DNA of 64,000 nt from an uncultured Eubacteriales bacterium (GTDB taxonomy: Bacteria > Bacillota > Clostridia > Oscillospirales > Oscillospiraceae). Shown here in pieces: positions 36,340-45,586 of this stretch. Position numbers and translations under genes: made by a program. Within the stretch, counting starts at the first letter, position 1. Every line of letters starts with the position of its first letter. The DNA lies in assembly GCA_934572535.1 (NCBI GenBank), contig CAKTLJ010000010.1:1-64000 (forward strand), read 5' to 3'. The notes under the pieces are model-generated. The model saw only the letters and a program-made list of their open reading frames with translations, had not been told where the DNA came from and did not search any database.

Positions 36340-36405
36340 AAAAAAGCACCCCATTGGTTAGGCAAGCTGGGCGGACCTGCTTGCGCTAAGAAATGGGGTG
36401 CTTTT
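36340..36405. terminator. Long bidirectional terminator
   Basis: Outer arms AAAAAAGCACCCCATT (36340-36355) and AATGGGGTGCTTTT (36392-36405), inner TTAG-GCAAGC/GCTTGC-CTAA pairing; lies between the convergent PBP and aldolase genes. Confidence 0.85.
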
Positions 36406-36427
36406 GTATTGTCTCCGGGGCAGAGGC

Positions 36428-37081
36428 TCACTTGATGCCCCAGGCGGGGCGCAGGCCCTCCAGCGCCTTGACCAGCTGCTCCGGCATCACCCGGTCGCAG
36501 CCCAGGGTCCGCAGGTGGAGGGTGACGTTGGCCAGCTGCTCCAGACATTCCAGCCGGTAGTGGGCCTGCTCCATGGTCTCCCCCCAGGTGACGGCCCCGT
36601 GGTATTCCAGCAGCAGGGCGCGGTGGTCCCGGCAGTAGGGGGCCACGCTGTCGGCAACCCCCTCCGACCCGGGCAGGGCGAAGGGCGCCACGGGGACCGC
36701 GCCCAGAAAGACCACTGCCTCCTGGATGACGGGCCTGTCCAAGGGCAGGCCCGCGCAGGCAAAGGCCGTGGCGGCGGGAGGATGGGCGTGGACCACCGCC
36801 CGCACGTCGGGGTTCTCCTTATAAATACGAAGGTGCATCTTCGTCTCCGAGGAGGGCTTCCGGCTGCCCTCCAGCAGGACCCCGTCCAGGTCCAGCTTCA
36901 CCAGCATGTCTTCGGTCATGGCGCCCTTGGAGACCCCGGTGGGGGTCACCCACAGGGCGTTTTCCCCCACGCGGACGCTGAGGTTGCCGTCGTTGGCGGC
37001 CACCAGCCCCCGCTGGTAGATCTTCAGCCCCGTGGCCAGGATCTCGGCCTTGGCCTGGGCGTCGGTGGGATATCCAGCCAT
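36428..37081 (-). CDS. Class II aldolase, predicted 5-deoxyribulose/methylthioribulose 1-phosphate aldolase
   Basis: Zinc aldolase of the L-fuculose-phosphate family, 217 residues. Visible are NDGNLSVRV, the catalytic Glu79 in SSETKMH, and zinc ligands His98, His100 (VHAHPP) and His161 (YHGAVTWG). Its start is two bases after the mtnA stop. This pairing is that of the DHAP shunt, in which MtnA makes the ribulose 1-phosphate and an Ald2-type aldolase splits it to DHAP and acetaldehyde (or methylthioacetaldehyde). The substrate is inferred from context; a plain fuculose-phosphate aldolase is the alternative. Confidence 0.85.
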   Translation of the reverse strand: MAGYPTDAQAKAEILATGLKIYQRGLVAANDGNLSVRVGENALWVTPTGVSKGAMTEDMLVKLDLDGVLLEGSRKPSSETKMHLRIYKENPDVRAVVHAHPPAATAFACAGLPLDRPVIQEAVVFLGAVPVAPFALPGSEGVADSVAPYCRDHRALLLEYHGAVTWGETMEQAHYRLECLEQLANVTLHLRTLGCDRVMPEQLVKALEGLRPAWGIK

Positions 37082-37083
37082 GG

Positions 37084-38163
37084 TCAGCCCTCCTTCTTCC
37101 GCCCGAAGAGGGCGGCCAGACTGTCCTCAAAGGGGGGATAGCAGATGCCCTTCTCGGTGACGATCGCGGTGATGAGGTCGTGGTCGGTGACGTCGAAGGC
37201 GGGGTTATAGCACGGGACCTCCGGCAGGGAGGAGGGCTGTGCAAAGAATTTGGACTTGATCTCCTCGCCGTCCCGCAGCTCGATGGGGATGTGGTCCCCG
37301 TCGGGGCAGGTGAAGTCGATGGTGGAGGAGGGGCCCAGCACGTAGAAGGGGATGCCATAGTGCTTTGCCAGGATAGCCACCCCGGAGGTGCCGATCTTGT
37401 TGGCGGTGTCCCCGTTCCGGGCCACCCGGTCGCAGCCCACGAAGCAGGCGTTGATCTTCCCCTCCTTCATCACGATGCTGGCCATGTTGTCGCAGATGAG
37501 GGTGCAGTCGATCCCGGCCCGCTGGAGCTCGTAGGCGGTGAGCCTGGCCCCCTGGAGGAGGGGGCGGGTCTCGTCGCACCAGGCGTGGAGGGGGATCCCC
37601 TCCTCCTTGGCCAGAAAGAGCGGGCCGAGGGCGGTGCCGTAGCGGGAGGTGGCCAGGGGCCCGGCGTTGCAGTGGGTGAGAATGCCGTCGCCTGCTTTGA
37701 CCAGGGACAGGCCGTGGCGGGAGATGGCGGCGCACATGGCAATATCCTCCTGGTGGATGGCGATGGCGGCCTGGCGCATGGCCTCCAGGATGCTGTCGAT
37801 GTCCATGCAGGGCATGGACTCGGCCACGGCCAGCATCCGGTCCAGCATGTGCTTCAGGTTTACGGCCGTGGGCCGGGAGGCGTTGAGGTAGTCGTGGTGC
37901 GCGCGGCATTCCTGGATGAAGTCGCCGAACTGGGTGGCCTTCGTCTGCCGGGCCAGCACGTACATGGCATAAGCGGCGAAGATGCCGATGGCGGGCGCCC
38001 CCCGGACTCTGAGAGAGTGGATGGCCTCGTAGAGCGCCTCGGCCTGGGACAGCTCCAGATAGACCGTTTCGTTGGGCAGACGGCTCTGATCCAGGATGCG
38101 GACGGCGCGGCCGTCGTCCGACAGGCGGACGTTGTCAATGTGAGTGATTTGGGTCAGTTCCAT
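37084..38163 (-). CDS. mtnA: S-methyl-5-thioribose-1-phosphate isomerase
   Basis: Isomerises methylthioribose 1-phosphate (and 5-deoxyribose 1-phosphate) to the ribulose form. The 359-residue protein belongs to the eIF2B-like family with RGAPAIG at 54-60, catalytic Cys165 in LTHCNAG and Asp245 in [17 protein letters not shown]. Length is standard. No mtnK or mtnP (kinase or phosphorylase) is adjacent, so the supplier of the 1-phosphate must be elsewhere. First gene of the mtnA-aldolase pair. Confidence 0.94.
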   Translation of the reverse strand: MELTQITHIDNVRLSDDGRAVRILDQSRLPNETVYLELSQAEALYEAIHSLRVRGAPAIGIFAAYAMYVLARQTKATQFGDFIQECRAHHDYLNASRPTAVNLKHMLDRMLAVAESMPCMDIDSILEAMRQAAIAIHQEDIAMCAAISRHGLSLVKAGDGILTHCNAGPLATSRYGTALGPLFLAKEEGIPLHAWCDETRPLLQGARLTAYELQRAGIDCTLICDNMASIVMKEGKINACFVGCDRVARNGDTANKIGTSGVAILAKHYGIPFYVLGPSSTIDFTCPDGDHIPIELRDGEEIKSKFFAQPSSLPEVPCYNPAFDVTDHDLITAIVTEKGICYPPFEDSLAALFGRKKEG

Positions 38164-38520
38164 AGGGAGTCACTTCCTTTTCTGCCTCCCATTGTAGCAA
38201 GGCGGGGCGGAAAAAGCAATTGTCGGGGCCAGGGGCACGGGAGAGGGTATGATAAAAAAGGACAAAGGGGTTTGGGGAAATAAAAAATGTGATTGTGCAA
38301 AACGACGAGTGTAAAAATGAACAAAACCGTGCGAGAAAAGCGAAAAGAGCGAGGGGGAAATGCGAAAAACCTCCGTAAGACGGATTCAAATGGAGCGTTT
38401 TCCGGGAAAAATAAAAAAAGAAATGGGGAAATCCACGGGAAGCGCATCAAATCCTGCGGGAAGAACAGGGGTTTCCACAGGAAACGACTGAAAAAATTTT
38501 GTGCAAAAGGTGCATTTCAT
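38164..38520. other. AT-rich intergenic region upstream of the aminotransferase
   Basis: No gene is visible. The plus strand is very purine-rich from about 38280 to 38520, with repeated GAAAA/AAAAA blocks and a GTTTCC-ACA-GGAAAC dyad (about 38470-38484). This could act as an UP-like element or protein-binding region for the strongly expressed downstream gene. Confidence 0.4.
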
Positions 38521-38537
38521 TTTTGAGAAAATAATGG

Positions 38538-38543
38538 TATCAT
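38538..38543 (+). promoter_or_regulatory. Extended -10 promoter of the aminotransferase gene
   Basis: TGGTATCAT gives an extended -10 (hexamer 38538-38543); the -35 position (TTTCAT, 38515-38520) is poor. Start expected near 38550, leaving about 155 nt of leader. Confidence 0.5.
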
Positions 38544-38591
38544 GGGCACAAGTTACAGGAGACCCCTGAGAAATGGCGATCCTGCTTCTTA

Positions 38592-38691
38592 CATTCAAAA
38601 CAGTTCGGAATGAGTAGCCGGCTGTTGAGAATACTGGGTTTGAGAAGCAAACCCAGGCTGTTCCCTTGTAATTCACGTATTATTTTGAATG
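38592..38691 (+). promoter_or_regulatory. Structured leader RNA of the aminotransferase gene
   Basis: CATTCAAAA (38592-38600) pairs perfectly with TTTTGAATG (38683-38691), enclosing 82 nt that contain a second perfect hairpin CTGGGTTTG/CAAACCCAG (38634-38642/38648-38656). The 3' arm of the closing stem abuts the ribosome binding site GGGAGG, so folding could hide it. The layout suggests a translational control element such as a riboswitch; I do not recognise a known class. Confidence 0.5.
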
Positions 38692-38704
38692 GGAGGAAAT
38701 TTTT

Positions 38705-39925
38705 ATGAGACTGAAAGACACTGGTCTGAGCGCTGCTGAACTGAAGGCCCTCGTCAAGAAGTACATGATCGAGACCTATGAGCGTATGGACTTCGTCGCC
38801 GATCGCGCTGAAGGCATCTACATGTATGATGAGAACGGCGAAGCTTACCTGGACTTCTATGCAGGTATCGCTGTTAACTGCCTGGGCAACTGCAACCCCA
38901 AGGTCGTGAAGGCTATCCAGGATCAGGCTGCTGTTATCATGCAGACCTTCAACTATCCCTACACTGTTCCCCAGGCTATCCTGTCCAAGGAGATCTGCGA
39001 GACCATCGGTATGGATAAGGTTCTGTATCAGAACTCCGGCGCTGAGGCCAACGAAGCAATGATCAAGATGGCTCGTAAGTGGGGCATCGAGAACATCGGT
39101 CCCGACGCATGGCACATCATCACCGCTAAGCAGTCCTTCCACGGCCGTACCTTCGGCGCTATGACCGCTACCGGCCAGCCCGAGTCCGCTATCCAGAAGG
39201 GCTTCGGCGACCTGACCCCCGGCTTCACCTATGCTGAGTTCAACAACCTGGACGCTTTCAAGGCTGCTTATGTTAAGGGCAAGACCTGCGCCATCATGTT
39301 CGAGCCTGTTCAGGGCGAGGGCGGCGTTTGGCCCGCAAACGATGACTTCATCAAGGGCATCCGTGAGTTCTGCGACCAGGAAGGCATCCTGTTCTGCCTG
39401 GACGAAGTGCAGGCTGGTTGGGGCCGTACCGGCGACTTCATGTGCTACATGACCTACGGCGTGAAGCCCGACATCGTGTCCATGGCTAAGGCAATGGGCG
39501 GCGGCTTCCCCATCGGCGCTATCGCTTGCAACGACAAGGCTGCTTCCGCATTCGGCCCCGGCACCCACGGTTCCACCTATGCTGGTCACCCCGTTGCTTG
39601 TGCAGCTTCCCTGGCAGTTCTGCGTGAGCTGAAGGCTGGCATGTGGCCCGAGAACGCCAAGAAGGTCGGCGACTACTTCGCAGAAGCTCTGTTGAAGATT
39701 CCCGGCGTTGTCGCTGTCCGTCATCGCGGCCTGTTCGTCGGCGCTATCCTGGAAGACGGCGTGAACGCTGTCGAAGTCAAGCGTGCTTGCATCCGCAACA
39801 AGTTCCTGGTCACCGCCATTGGCACCAGCATCATCCGTATGGTTCCTCCTCTGACCATCCGCGCTGTTGACTGCGACGAGGCTTGCAAGCGCCTGGCTAA
39901 GTCCATCGCTGAAGTTAAGGGCTAA
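38705..39925 (+). CDS. Class III PLP-dependent aminotransferase (acetylornithine/GABA aminotransferase-like)
   Basis: Transfers an omega or alpha amino group to 2-oxoglutarate or pyruvate. The 406-residue protein has SGAEANEAM at 111-119, the SFHGRT cofactor motif at 144-149, FEPVQGEGG at 199-207, DEVQ at 233-236 and the PLP lysine 262 in SMAKAMGGGFP. Subgroup features fit acetylornithine or ornithine-type enzymes, but no arginine genes are nearby, so the substrate is open. Codon use is distinct from neighbours: many GCT, GTT and GGT codons in a GC-rich genome, as in very highly expressed genes. Own promoter, structured leader and strong terminator. Confidence 0.9.
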   Translation: MRLKDTGLSAAELKALVKKYMIETYERMDFVADRAEGIYMYDENGEAYLDFYAGIAVNCLGNCNPKVVKAIQDQAAVIMQTFNYPYTVPQAILSKEICETIGMDKVLYQNSGAEANEAMIKMARKWGIENIGPDAWHIITAKQSFHGRTFGAMTATGQPESAIQKGFGDLTPGFTYAEFNNLDAFKAAYVKGKTCAIMFEPVQGEGGVWPANDDFIKGIREFCDQEGILFCLDEVQAGWGRTGDFMCYMTYGVKPDIVSMAKAMGGGFPIGAIACNDKAASAFGPGTHGSTYAGHPVACAASLAVLRELKAGMWPENAKKVGDYFAEALLKIPGVVAVRHRGLFVGAILEDGVNAVEVKRACIRNKFLVTAIGTSIIRMVPPLTIRAVDCDEACKRLAKSIAEVKG

Positions 39926-39970
39926 TCTTAGTTCACTTTAACGACGAGGTTACTCCAAAGTGGTAACTCC

Positions 39971-40002
39971 AAACGCCCCCACCATTGGTGGGGGCGTTTT
40001 TT
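39971..40002 (+). terminator. Terminator after the aminotransferase
   Basis: AAACGCCCCCACCA/TGGTGGGGGCGTTT arms with a two-base centre and a T run. Confidence 0.92.
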
Positions 40003-40039
40003 CAGTCCATCTTCAAGGTTTGGCAGAAGCACCGCAAGA

Positions 40040-40076
40040 AAAGTGCCCCCGACTCAAACGAGTCGGGGGCACTTTC
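40040..40076 (-). terminator. Terminator after pyruvate carboxylase
   Basis: AAAGTGCCCCCGACTC stem (40040-40055/40060-40075), AAAC loop, followed on the minus strand by CTTTTCTTGC. Confidence 0.9.
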
Positions 40077-40100
40077 ATTCATTTTGTAGGAAAGGGAGGA

Positions 40101-43100
40101 TCATTTTTCCTCTTCTTCCTCCAGCGTGAAGGAGACCAGCAGGTCTTCCGCGCTGACGCGGTCGCCGGGGGCCACGTAGATCTTGTCGATCTTGCCGTTG
40201 ACCTTGGAGACGAAGGTGGTTTCCATCTTCATGGCTTCCACGATCAGCAGAGGCTGGTTGACCTTGACCTCGTCGCCCTCCTTCACCAGGACGGTTTCCA
40301 CGGTGCCGGGGATGGTGGAGCCCAGGTGGCAGGGGTTGCTCTTGTCGGCCTTCAGCTTGCGGTCCACCACGACCTCCAGGGTCTTGTCCAGGACCTTCAT
40401 CTCGCGCAGGACGCCGTTGACCTCGAAGGTCAGGACACGGTAGCCGTCCTTGTCGGGGTCGGACATGTGGTCGAACTTGATGATGATGTCGTTGCCGGTG
40501 CTGACCTTCAGCACGGTCTCCTCGCCCTTGCGCAGGCCGTAGAAGTACACGTGGCTCTCCAGGGTGGTAACGTCGTTGTAGGACTCGAAGTGAGCGCAGT
40601 AGTCCTCATAGACCTTGGGATACAGCGCGTAGCTGACGGCCTTCTGCTCCATCTCGAACTCGCTGAAGCCGGACATGTCGAACTTCTCGCGCAGGTGCTT
40701 CTTGATATCCTCGAAGTCCACGTCGGGCAGCAGGGTGCCGGGGCGGACGGTGATGGGCTCGATGTCCTTCAGGACGATCTTTTGCAGCTCCTTGGGGAAG
40801 CCGCCCTCGGGCTGACCAATCATGCCCTTGAAGAAGTCCACCACGGAGTCGGGGTAGGACAGGGAGGCGCCCTCGGTGAGGATGTTGTCCATGTTCAGGT
40901 CGTTCTTGGACATGAAGATGGCCAGGTCGCCGACGACCTTGGAGGAGGGCGTGACCTTGATCAGGTTGCCCAGCAGGATGTTGGCCTGACGATACAGCTC
41001 CTTGATCTTTTCGAACTCATCTTTGGAGCCCATCTCGGTGACCTGGGCCAGCAGGTTGGAGTACTGGCCGCCGGGGATCTCGTGCTTGTAGATCTGGGCG
41101 TTGGGGGTGATCTGTCCGCTTTCGTTGGATTTGTAGACCTTACGAACGTGCTCATAGTAGCGGCTCAGCTCGTCCAGACCCTCGAATTCCAGACCGGTGT
41201 CGCGCTCGGTGCCGCGGAGGGCTTCCACCACCACGTTCAGGGAGGGCTGGCTGGTGCAGCCTGCCATGGACTCGATGGCCAGGTCGGCGATGTCCACGCC
41301 GGCTTCGGCAGCCTTCAGGACGGTGGCGACGCCAGCGCCGGTGGTGTCGTGGGTGTGCAGGTGGATGGGGATGTGCAGCTCGGACTTCAGGGTCTCGACC
41401 AGCTTGTAAGCGGCATAGGGCTTCAGCAGGCCGGCCATGTCCTTGATGGCCAGGATGTGGACGCCCATGGCCTCCAGCTCCTTGGCCTTCTCGACGTAGT
41501 AGTCCAGGGTGTACTTGACCTCGTTGGGGTTGGTGATGTCGCCGGTGTAGCACAGGGAGCCCTCGACGATCTTGCCGGTCTTCAGGGATTCCTCCACGGG
41601 CATCTTCATGTTCTCGATCCAGTTCAGGGAGTCGAAGACACGGAAGACGTCAATGCCCTTGATGGCGGAGATACGGATGAACTCCTTGACCAGGTTATCG
41701 GGATAGTTGCTGTAGCCCACGGCGTTGGAGGCGCGCAGCAGCATCTGGATCAGGGTGTTGGGCATTCTCTCGCTGAGGATCTCCAGTCTCTTCCAGGGAG
41801 ATTCCTTCAGGAAGCGGTACGCGGTGTCGTAGGTCGCGCCGCCCCAAGCTTCCACGGAGAAGGCGTTCTGCATGATGGTGTTGGTGGCCCGGGCCGCGCC
41901 GACGATGTCCTTGGTGCGCATACGGGTCGCGATCAGGGACTGCTGGGCGTCACGCATGGAGGTGTCAGTGACGTACAGCTTCTTCTCGCCCAGGATCTTC
42001 TGGGTGAAGGCGGTCGCGCCCAGCTTCTTGAACTCGTCCTTTGCGCCGTAGAGCAGGGTGGTCTCGTCGAACTTGGGCAGGACGCGGTCCTCGAGGTAAG
42101 GCTTCTCGCCCTTGGAGACGTTGACGATCTTGTCACCCAGGAAGTCCAGGATCTTGGAGGCCCGGTCCAGGTTGTGGGACAGGGTGAACAGCTCGGGGGT
42201 CTCCTCGATGAAGGTGGTGTAGCACCGGCCGGCCTGGAAGGTGGGGTTGTTGATGACGTTGATCAGGAAGGAGATGTTGGTCTTGATGCCCTGGATCTTG
42301 ATCTCGCGGAGCGCGCGGCGGGACTTGGCGACAGCGCCCGGGAAGGTGCGGTCGAAGGCGCTGATCTTGACCAGCAGGGAGTCGTAGTAGGGCAGGATCT
42401 CGGCGCCGGTGTAGATGTTGCCGCCGTCCAGACGGATGCCGTTGCCGGAGCCGGAGGCATAGACAGAGACCTTGCCGGTGTCGGGCATGAAGTTGTTGGA
42501 GGGATCCTCGGAGGTGACACGGGTCTGGATGGCGTAGCCGTGGCACTCGATGGATTCCTGAGAGGTGATGTTGACCTCGGGGGAGTTCAGGGGATAGCCC
42601 TCAGCGATCAGGATCTGGGAGCGAACGATATCAATGTCGGTGACCAGCTCGGTGACGGTGTGCTCGACCTGGATGCGGGGGTTCATCTCGATGAAGTAGG
42701 GGTTGCCCTCCAGGTCCACCAGGAACTCGCAGGTACCGGCGTTGCGGTAGCCCACGTGGCGGCACAGAGCCAGCGCGCTCTGGAAGATCTTCTGGCGGGT
42801 CGCCTCGGGCACGGAGAAGGCGGGGGCATACTCCACGACCTTCTGGTGACGGCGCTGGACGGAGCAGTCACGGTCATAGAGGTGGACCACGTTGCCGTAG
42901 TTATCGGCCAGCATCTGCACTTCCACGTGCTTGGGGCCGCGGAGGTACTTCTCGATGAAGACCTGGTCGTCGCCGAAGGCCTTCTTGGACTCGTCGATGG
43001 CCTCCTTGAACTCCTTGTCCATGTCCGCTTCTTTGTAGACGATACGCATACCGCGGCCGCCGCCGCCGTTGGAAGCCTTCAGCATGACGGGGTAGCCGAC

Positions 43101-43574
43101 CTTTGCGGCGACTGCCTTGGCTTCCTCTGCGGTCTTCATGGCGCGGTCCACACCGGGGATGATGGGAACGTTGGCGGCGATGGCGATCTGCTTGGAGGAG
43201 ATCTTGTCGCCCATGGCGTTCATGCTGTCCACGGTGGGGCCGATGAAGACGATGCCGTTCTTCTCGCACTCCTCGACCAGGATGGGGTTCTCAGCCAGGA
43301 AGCCATAGCCGGGGTGGATGGCGTCCACGTTGTGGTCCTTGGCGATCTTGATGATGGTAGAGATGTCCAGATAGGCATCCACGGGGCCCTTGCCGGGGTC
43401 CAGGGGATAGGCCTCGTCGGCCACGGTGCGGAATCTGGCGTACTTATCCTCCTTAGAGTAAACGGCAACAGAGGTGATCTCCAGCTCGTTCAGCGCGCGG
43501 AAGACGCGGATGGCGATCTCGCCACGGTTGGCCACCAGGACTCGCTTGAAGTGTTTGATACGTACTTCGCTCAT
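40101..43574 (-). CDS. pyc: Pyruvate carboxylase
   Basis: Biotin enzyme making oxaloacetate from pyruvate, bicarbonate and ATP. The 1157-residue protein has the biotin carboxylase domain first (VLVANRGEIAIRVFRA, ASNGGGGRGMRI, EMNPRIQVEHTVTE), then the carboxyltransferase TIM barrel (DTSMRDAQQSLIATR, IKDMAGLLKPYAAY, HLHTHDTTGAGVA) and a C-terminal biotinyl domain with biotinyl-Lys1116 in EAMKMET. One polypeptide, the alpha4 type. It ends in an acidic LEEEEEK tail. Divergent from a MocR regulator with which it shares a 490-bp control region. Confidence 0.97.
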   Translation of the reverse strand: MSEVRIKHFKRVLVANRGEIAIRVFRALNELEITSVAVYSKEDKYARFRTVADEAYPLDPGKGPVDAYLDISTIIKIAKDHNVDAIHPGYGFLAENPILVEECEKNGIVFIGPTVDSMNAMGDKISSKQIAIAANVPIIPGVDRAMKTAEEAKAVAAKVGYPVMLKASNGGGGRGMRIVYKEADMDKEFKEAIDESKKAFGDDQVFIEKYLRGPKHVEVQMLADNYGNVVHLYDRDCSVQRRHQKVVEYAPAFSVPEATRQKIFQSALALCRHVGYRNAGTCEFLVDLEGNPYFIEMNPRIQVEHTVTELVTDIDIVRSQILIAEGYPLNSPEVNITSQESIECHGYAIQTRVTSEDPSNNFMPDTGKVSVYASGSGNGIRLDGGNIYTGAEILPYYDSLLVKISAFDRTFPGAVAKSRRALREIKIQGIKTNISFLINVINNPTFQAGRCYTTFIEETPELFTLSHNLDRASKILDFLGDKIVNVSKGEKPYLEDRVLPKFDETTLLYGAKDEFKKLGATAFTQKILGEKKLYVTDTSMRDAQQSLIATRMRTKDIVGAARATNTIMQNAFSVEAWGGATYDTAYRFLKESPWKRLEILSERMPNTLIQMLLRASNAVGYSNYPDNLVKEFIRISAIKGIDVFRVFDSLNWIENMKMPVEESLKTGKIVEGSLCYTGDITNPNEVKYTLDYYVEKAKELEAMGVHILAIKDMAGLLKPYAAYKLVETLKSELHIPIHLHTHDTTGAGVATVLKAAEAGVDIADLAIESMAGCTSQPSLNVVVEALRGTERDTGLEFEGLDELSRYYEHVRKVYKSNESGQITPNAQIYKHEIPGGQYSNLLAQVTEMGSKDEFEKIKELYRQANILLGNLIKVTPSSKVVGDLAIFMSKNDLNMDNILTEGASLSYPDSVVDFFKGMIGQPEGGFPKELQKIVLKDIEPITVRPGTLLPDVDFEDIKKHLREKFDMSGFSEFEMEQKAVSYALYPKVYEDYCAHFESYNDVTTLESHVYFYGLRKGEETVLKVSTGNDIIIKFDHMSDPDKDGYRVLTFEVNGVLREMKVLDKTLEVVVDRKLKADKSNPCHLGSTIPGTVETVLVKEGDEVKVNQPLLIVEAMKMETTFVSKVNGKIDKIYVAPGDRVSAEDLLVSFTLEEEEEK

Positions 43575-43606
43575 AAGCTTAACTCCTTCTCATTATAGTG
43601 TGGGTC

Positions 43607-43622
43607 ATTGCTTCCAAGCAAT
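43607..43622. promoter_or_regulatory. Inverted repeat in the pyc leader
   Basis: ATTGCTT-CC-AAGCAAT, 7-bp perfect arms, between the pyc promoter and start codon; operator or small RNA hairpin. Confidence 0.45.
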
Positions 43623-43679
43623 AAACACGGTTTGTTTCTGTGCGTCATGCAAGAACAAATGTATTCTTTTTCTTGATTC

Positions 43680-43708
43680 ATTATACACGAAAGGGAAAAC
43701 GCTTGCAA
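43680..43708 (-). promoter_or_regulatory. Promoter of pyc
   Basis: TTGCAA (43703-43708), 17-bp spacer, TATAAT (43680-43685) on the minus strand. Confidence 0.82.
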
Positions 43709-43730
43709 GACCGGGAAATGGAGGGAAAAT

Positions 43731-43773
43731 TGCAAAAGGGCCTGCAATTTCCTTTCTTTTGAACTGCAAAAGG
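43731..43773. promoter_or_regulatory. Candidate MocR operator: two direct repeats
   Basis: TGCAAAAGG occurs at 43731-43739 and 43765-43773, 34 bp apart (about three helix turns), just upstream of the pyc promoter and between it and the mocR gene. MocR regulators typically bind paired direct repeats. The rest of 43774-43964 is AT-rich and shows no gene. Confidence 0.45.
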
Positions 43774-43964
43774 ATTTATGAAAAAAACGCCTGCATTATT
43801 ATGAATTTTAAGTGAAGTTCTCCTGGGCTTTTCTATCAAAATCCACAAGAAAAACGGGGGAAGTTTTCTGGCAGAAAATAGGAACGAAAAGAACCACAAA
43901 ACCGGAGAAGAATGGAACGAAAAAATCTGATAGATTGACGAAGCTGCTTTCTCGGGAAATTGCC

Positions 43965-43993
43965 TTTACAGGGGGGGAATATGCGACTATAAT
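43965..43993 (+). promoter_or_regulatory. Promoter of the MocR regulator
   Basis: TTTACA (43965-43970), 17-bp spacer including a G7 run, TATAAT (43988-43993). Confidence 0.8.
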
Positions 43994-44067
43994 GGGCCTG
44001 ATGATATCGAAAACTGCATTTTTTAAGAATTCAGCATGGCCACATGCCAGAAAGGAGGCTTGAGACT

Positions 44068-45471
44068 GTGCTTACATACTCCTTTGAAAACACCGATTCC
44101 GAAAGTATGTATGAGCACCTGTATCGGTGCATCAAGCAGGACATTTTACAAAAAAAGCTGAGCTCCGGGGAGAAACTGCCCTCCAAGCGGACCTTTGCCA
44201 AGAATTTGGGGGTCAGCACCATCACCGTGGAGAGCGCCTACGCCCAGCTGGTGGCGGAGGGCTACCTCTACACCCTGCCCAAGCGGGGCTACTACGTCTG
44301 CGACCTGGAGAAGGGGGAGGAGCCCGTCCTGCCCCGGCCCAAGCGGGAACTGCCCAAGCAGCCCCCCAAACGGGCGTACTGGGCGGATTTCGTGGGCAGC
44401 TCCGTGGCCAAGGACATGTTCCCCTTTTCCATCTGGGTCAAACTCCTGCGGGACGTGACGGCGGGGGAGGACGAGACCGCCCTCTTGACCGACACCTCCG
44501 CCGGCGGCATCCTCAAGCTGCGCCAGGCCATCTCCGACCATCTCTATCAGTTCCGGGGCATGTCCATCGACCCGGAGCAGATCGTGGTGGGGGCCGGTAC
44601 GGAGTATTTATATAGTGTGCTCATCCAGCTCCTGGGCCGCCAGCGGGGCTACGCGGTGGAGGACCCGGGCTACCTGCGCCTGAGCAAGATCTATGAGAAG
44701 AACGACGTGACCGTCCACCACATCTCCATGGACGCCTCGGGCATCATTCCGGACCGGCTGGAGGAGAGCGGCGCGGAGATCCTTCACATCACCCCCTCGC
44801 ACCACTTCCCCACGGGCATCGTCATGCCGGTGAGCCGCCGGTATGAGTTTCTCAGCTGGGCCTCCAAGGGGGAGAACCGCTACATCATTGAGGACGACTA
44901 CGACTGCGAGTTCCGCCTGTCCGGCCGCCCCATTCCCACCCTCCAGAGCATCGACGTGATGGAGAAGGTCATCTACATCAATACCTTTTCCAAAAGCCTG
45001 GCCCCGGCCTTCCGCATCAGCTACCTGGTGCTGCCCAAGCATCTGGTGACCCGGTTTTACGAGACTCTGGGCTTTTACTCCGGCACGGTCTCCTGCCTGG
45101 AGCAGATGACCCTGGCCCGCTTCCTCTCCGAAGGGTATTTTGAAAAGCACATCAACCGGATGCGCAACCACTACCGGGCCATGCGGGACAAGCTCCTGGC
45201 GGAGATCCACCAAAGCCCTTTGGCAAATAAGGTCCAGATCAGCGAGGAGAACGGCGGTCTGCACTTCCTTCTCCGGCTGGACACCGCCCGTTCCGACGAG
45301 GAGATCCTCCAGGCGGCGGAGCGGGAGGGGATCCGCCTGTCCTTCGTTTCCCAATATTATATGAAGGAGGAGCGCCGCCATCCCCACGTGCTGGTGATGA
45401 ATTACTCCGGCCTGGAGGAGGAGAAGATCCCCGAGGCGGTGGACCGATTGTGCCGGGCGGTGCTGGCCTGA
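44068..45471 (+). CDS. MocR/GabR-family regulator (GntR helix-turn-helix fused to aminotransferase-like domain)
   Basis: PLP-dependent transcription factor of 467 residues. N-terminal winged helix (about 10-75) with LSSGEKLPSKRTFAKNLGVSTITVESAYAQLVAEGYLYTLPKRGYYV, then a fold-type I aminotransferase domain with the PLP lysine in TFSKSLAPAFRISYL. I chose GTG at 44068 with AAGGAGG upstream. Divergent from pyc; paired direct repeats lie in the shared region. Target genes and effector are unknown; pyc and itself are the obvious candidates. Confidence 0.9.
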   Translation: MLTYSFENTDSESMYEHLYRCIKQDILQKKLSSGEKLPSKRTFAKNLGVSTITVESAYAQLVAEGYLYTLPKRGYYVCDLEKGEEPVLPRPKRELPKQPPKRAYWADFVGSSVAKDMFPFSIWVKLLRDVTAGEDETALLTDTSAGGILKLRQAISDHLYQFRGMSIDPEQIVVGAGTEYLYSVLIQLLGRQRGYAVEDPGYLRLSKIYEKNDVTVHHISMDASGIIPDRLEESGAEILHITPSHHFPTGIVMPVSRRYEFLSWASKGENRYIIEDDYDCEFRLSGRPIPTLQSIDVMEKVIYINTFSKSLAPAFRISYLVLPKHLVTRFYETLGFYSGTVSCLEQMTLARFLSEGYFEKHINRMRNHYRAMRDKLLAEIHQSPLANKVQISEENGGLHFLLRLDTARSDEEILQAAEREGIRLSFVSQYYMKEERRHPHVLVMNYSGLEEEKIPEAVDRLCRAVLA

Positions 45472-45497
45472 GGGCCGGAGGAAGGTCGAAAAAAAGC

Positions 45498-45526
45498 TTG
45501 AACCCCCCGGGATATAGTGCTACAAT
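45498..45526 (+). promoter_or_regulatory. Promoter of pta
   Basis: TTGAAC (45498-45503), 17-bp spacer, TACAAT (45521-45526). Confidence 0.75.
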
Positions 45527-45586
45527 AAATAAGTTGATTTAGAAAAAGAGATATCGGTCTCACATTTACATTGGAGGTAAACGAGT

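Noticed and set aside
39960..43598. 1212-codon open frame opposite pyruvate carboxylase
   Set aside because: Same cause; spans two terminators and shows low-complexity Val/Gly/Asp-rich translation.
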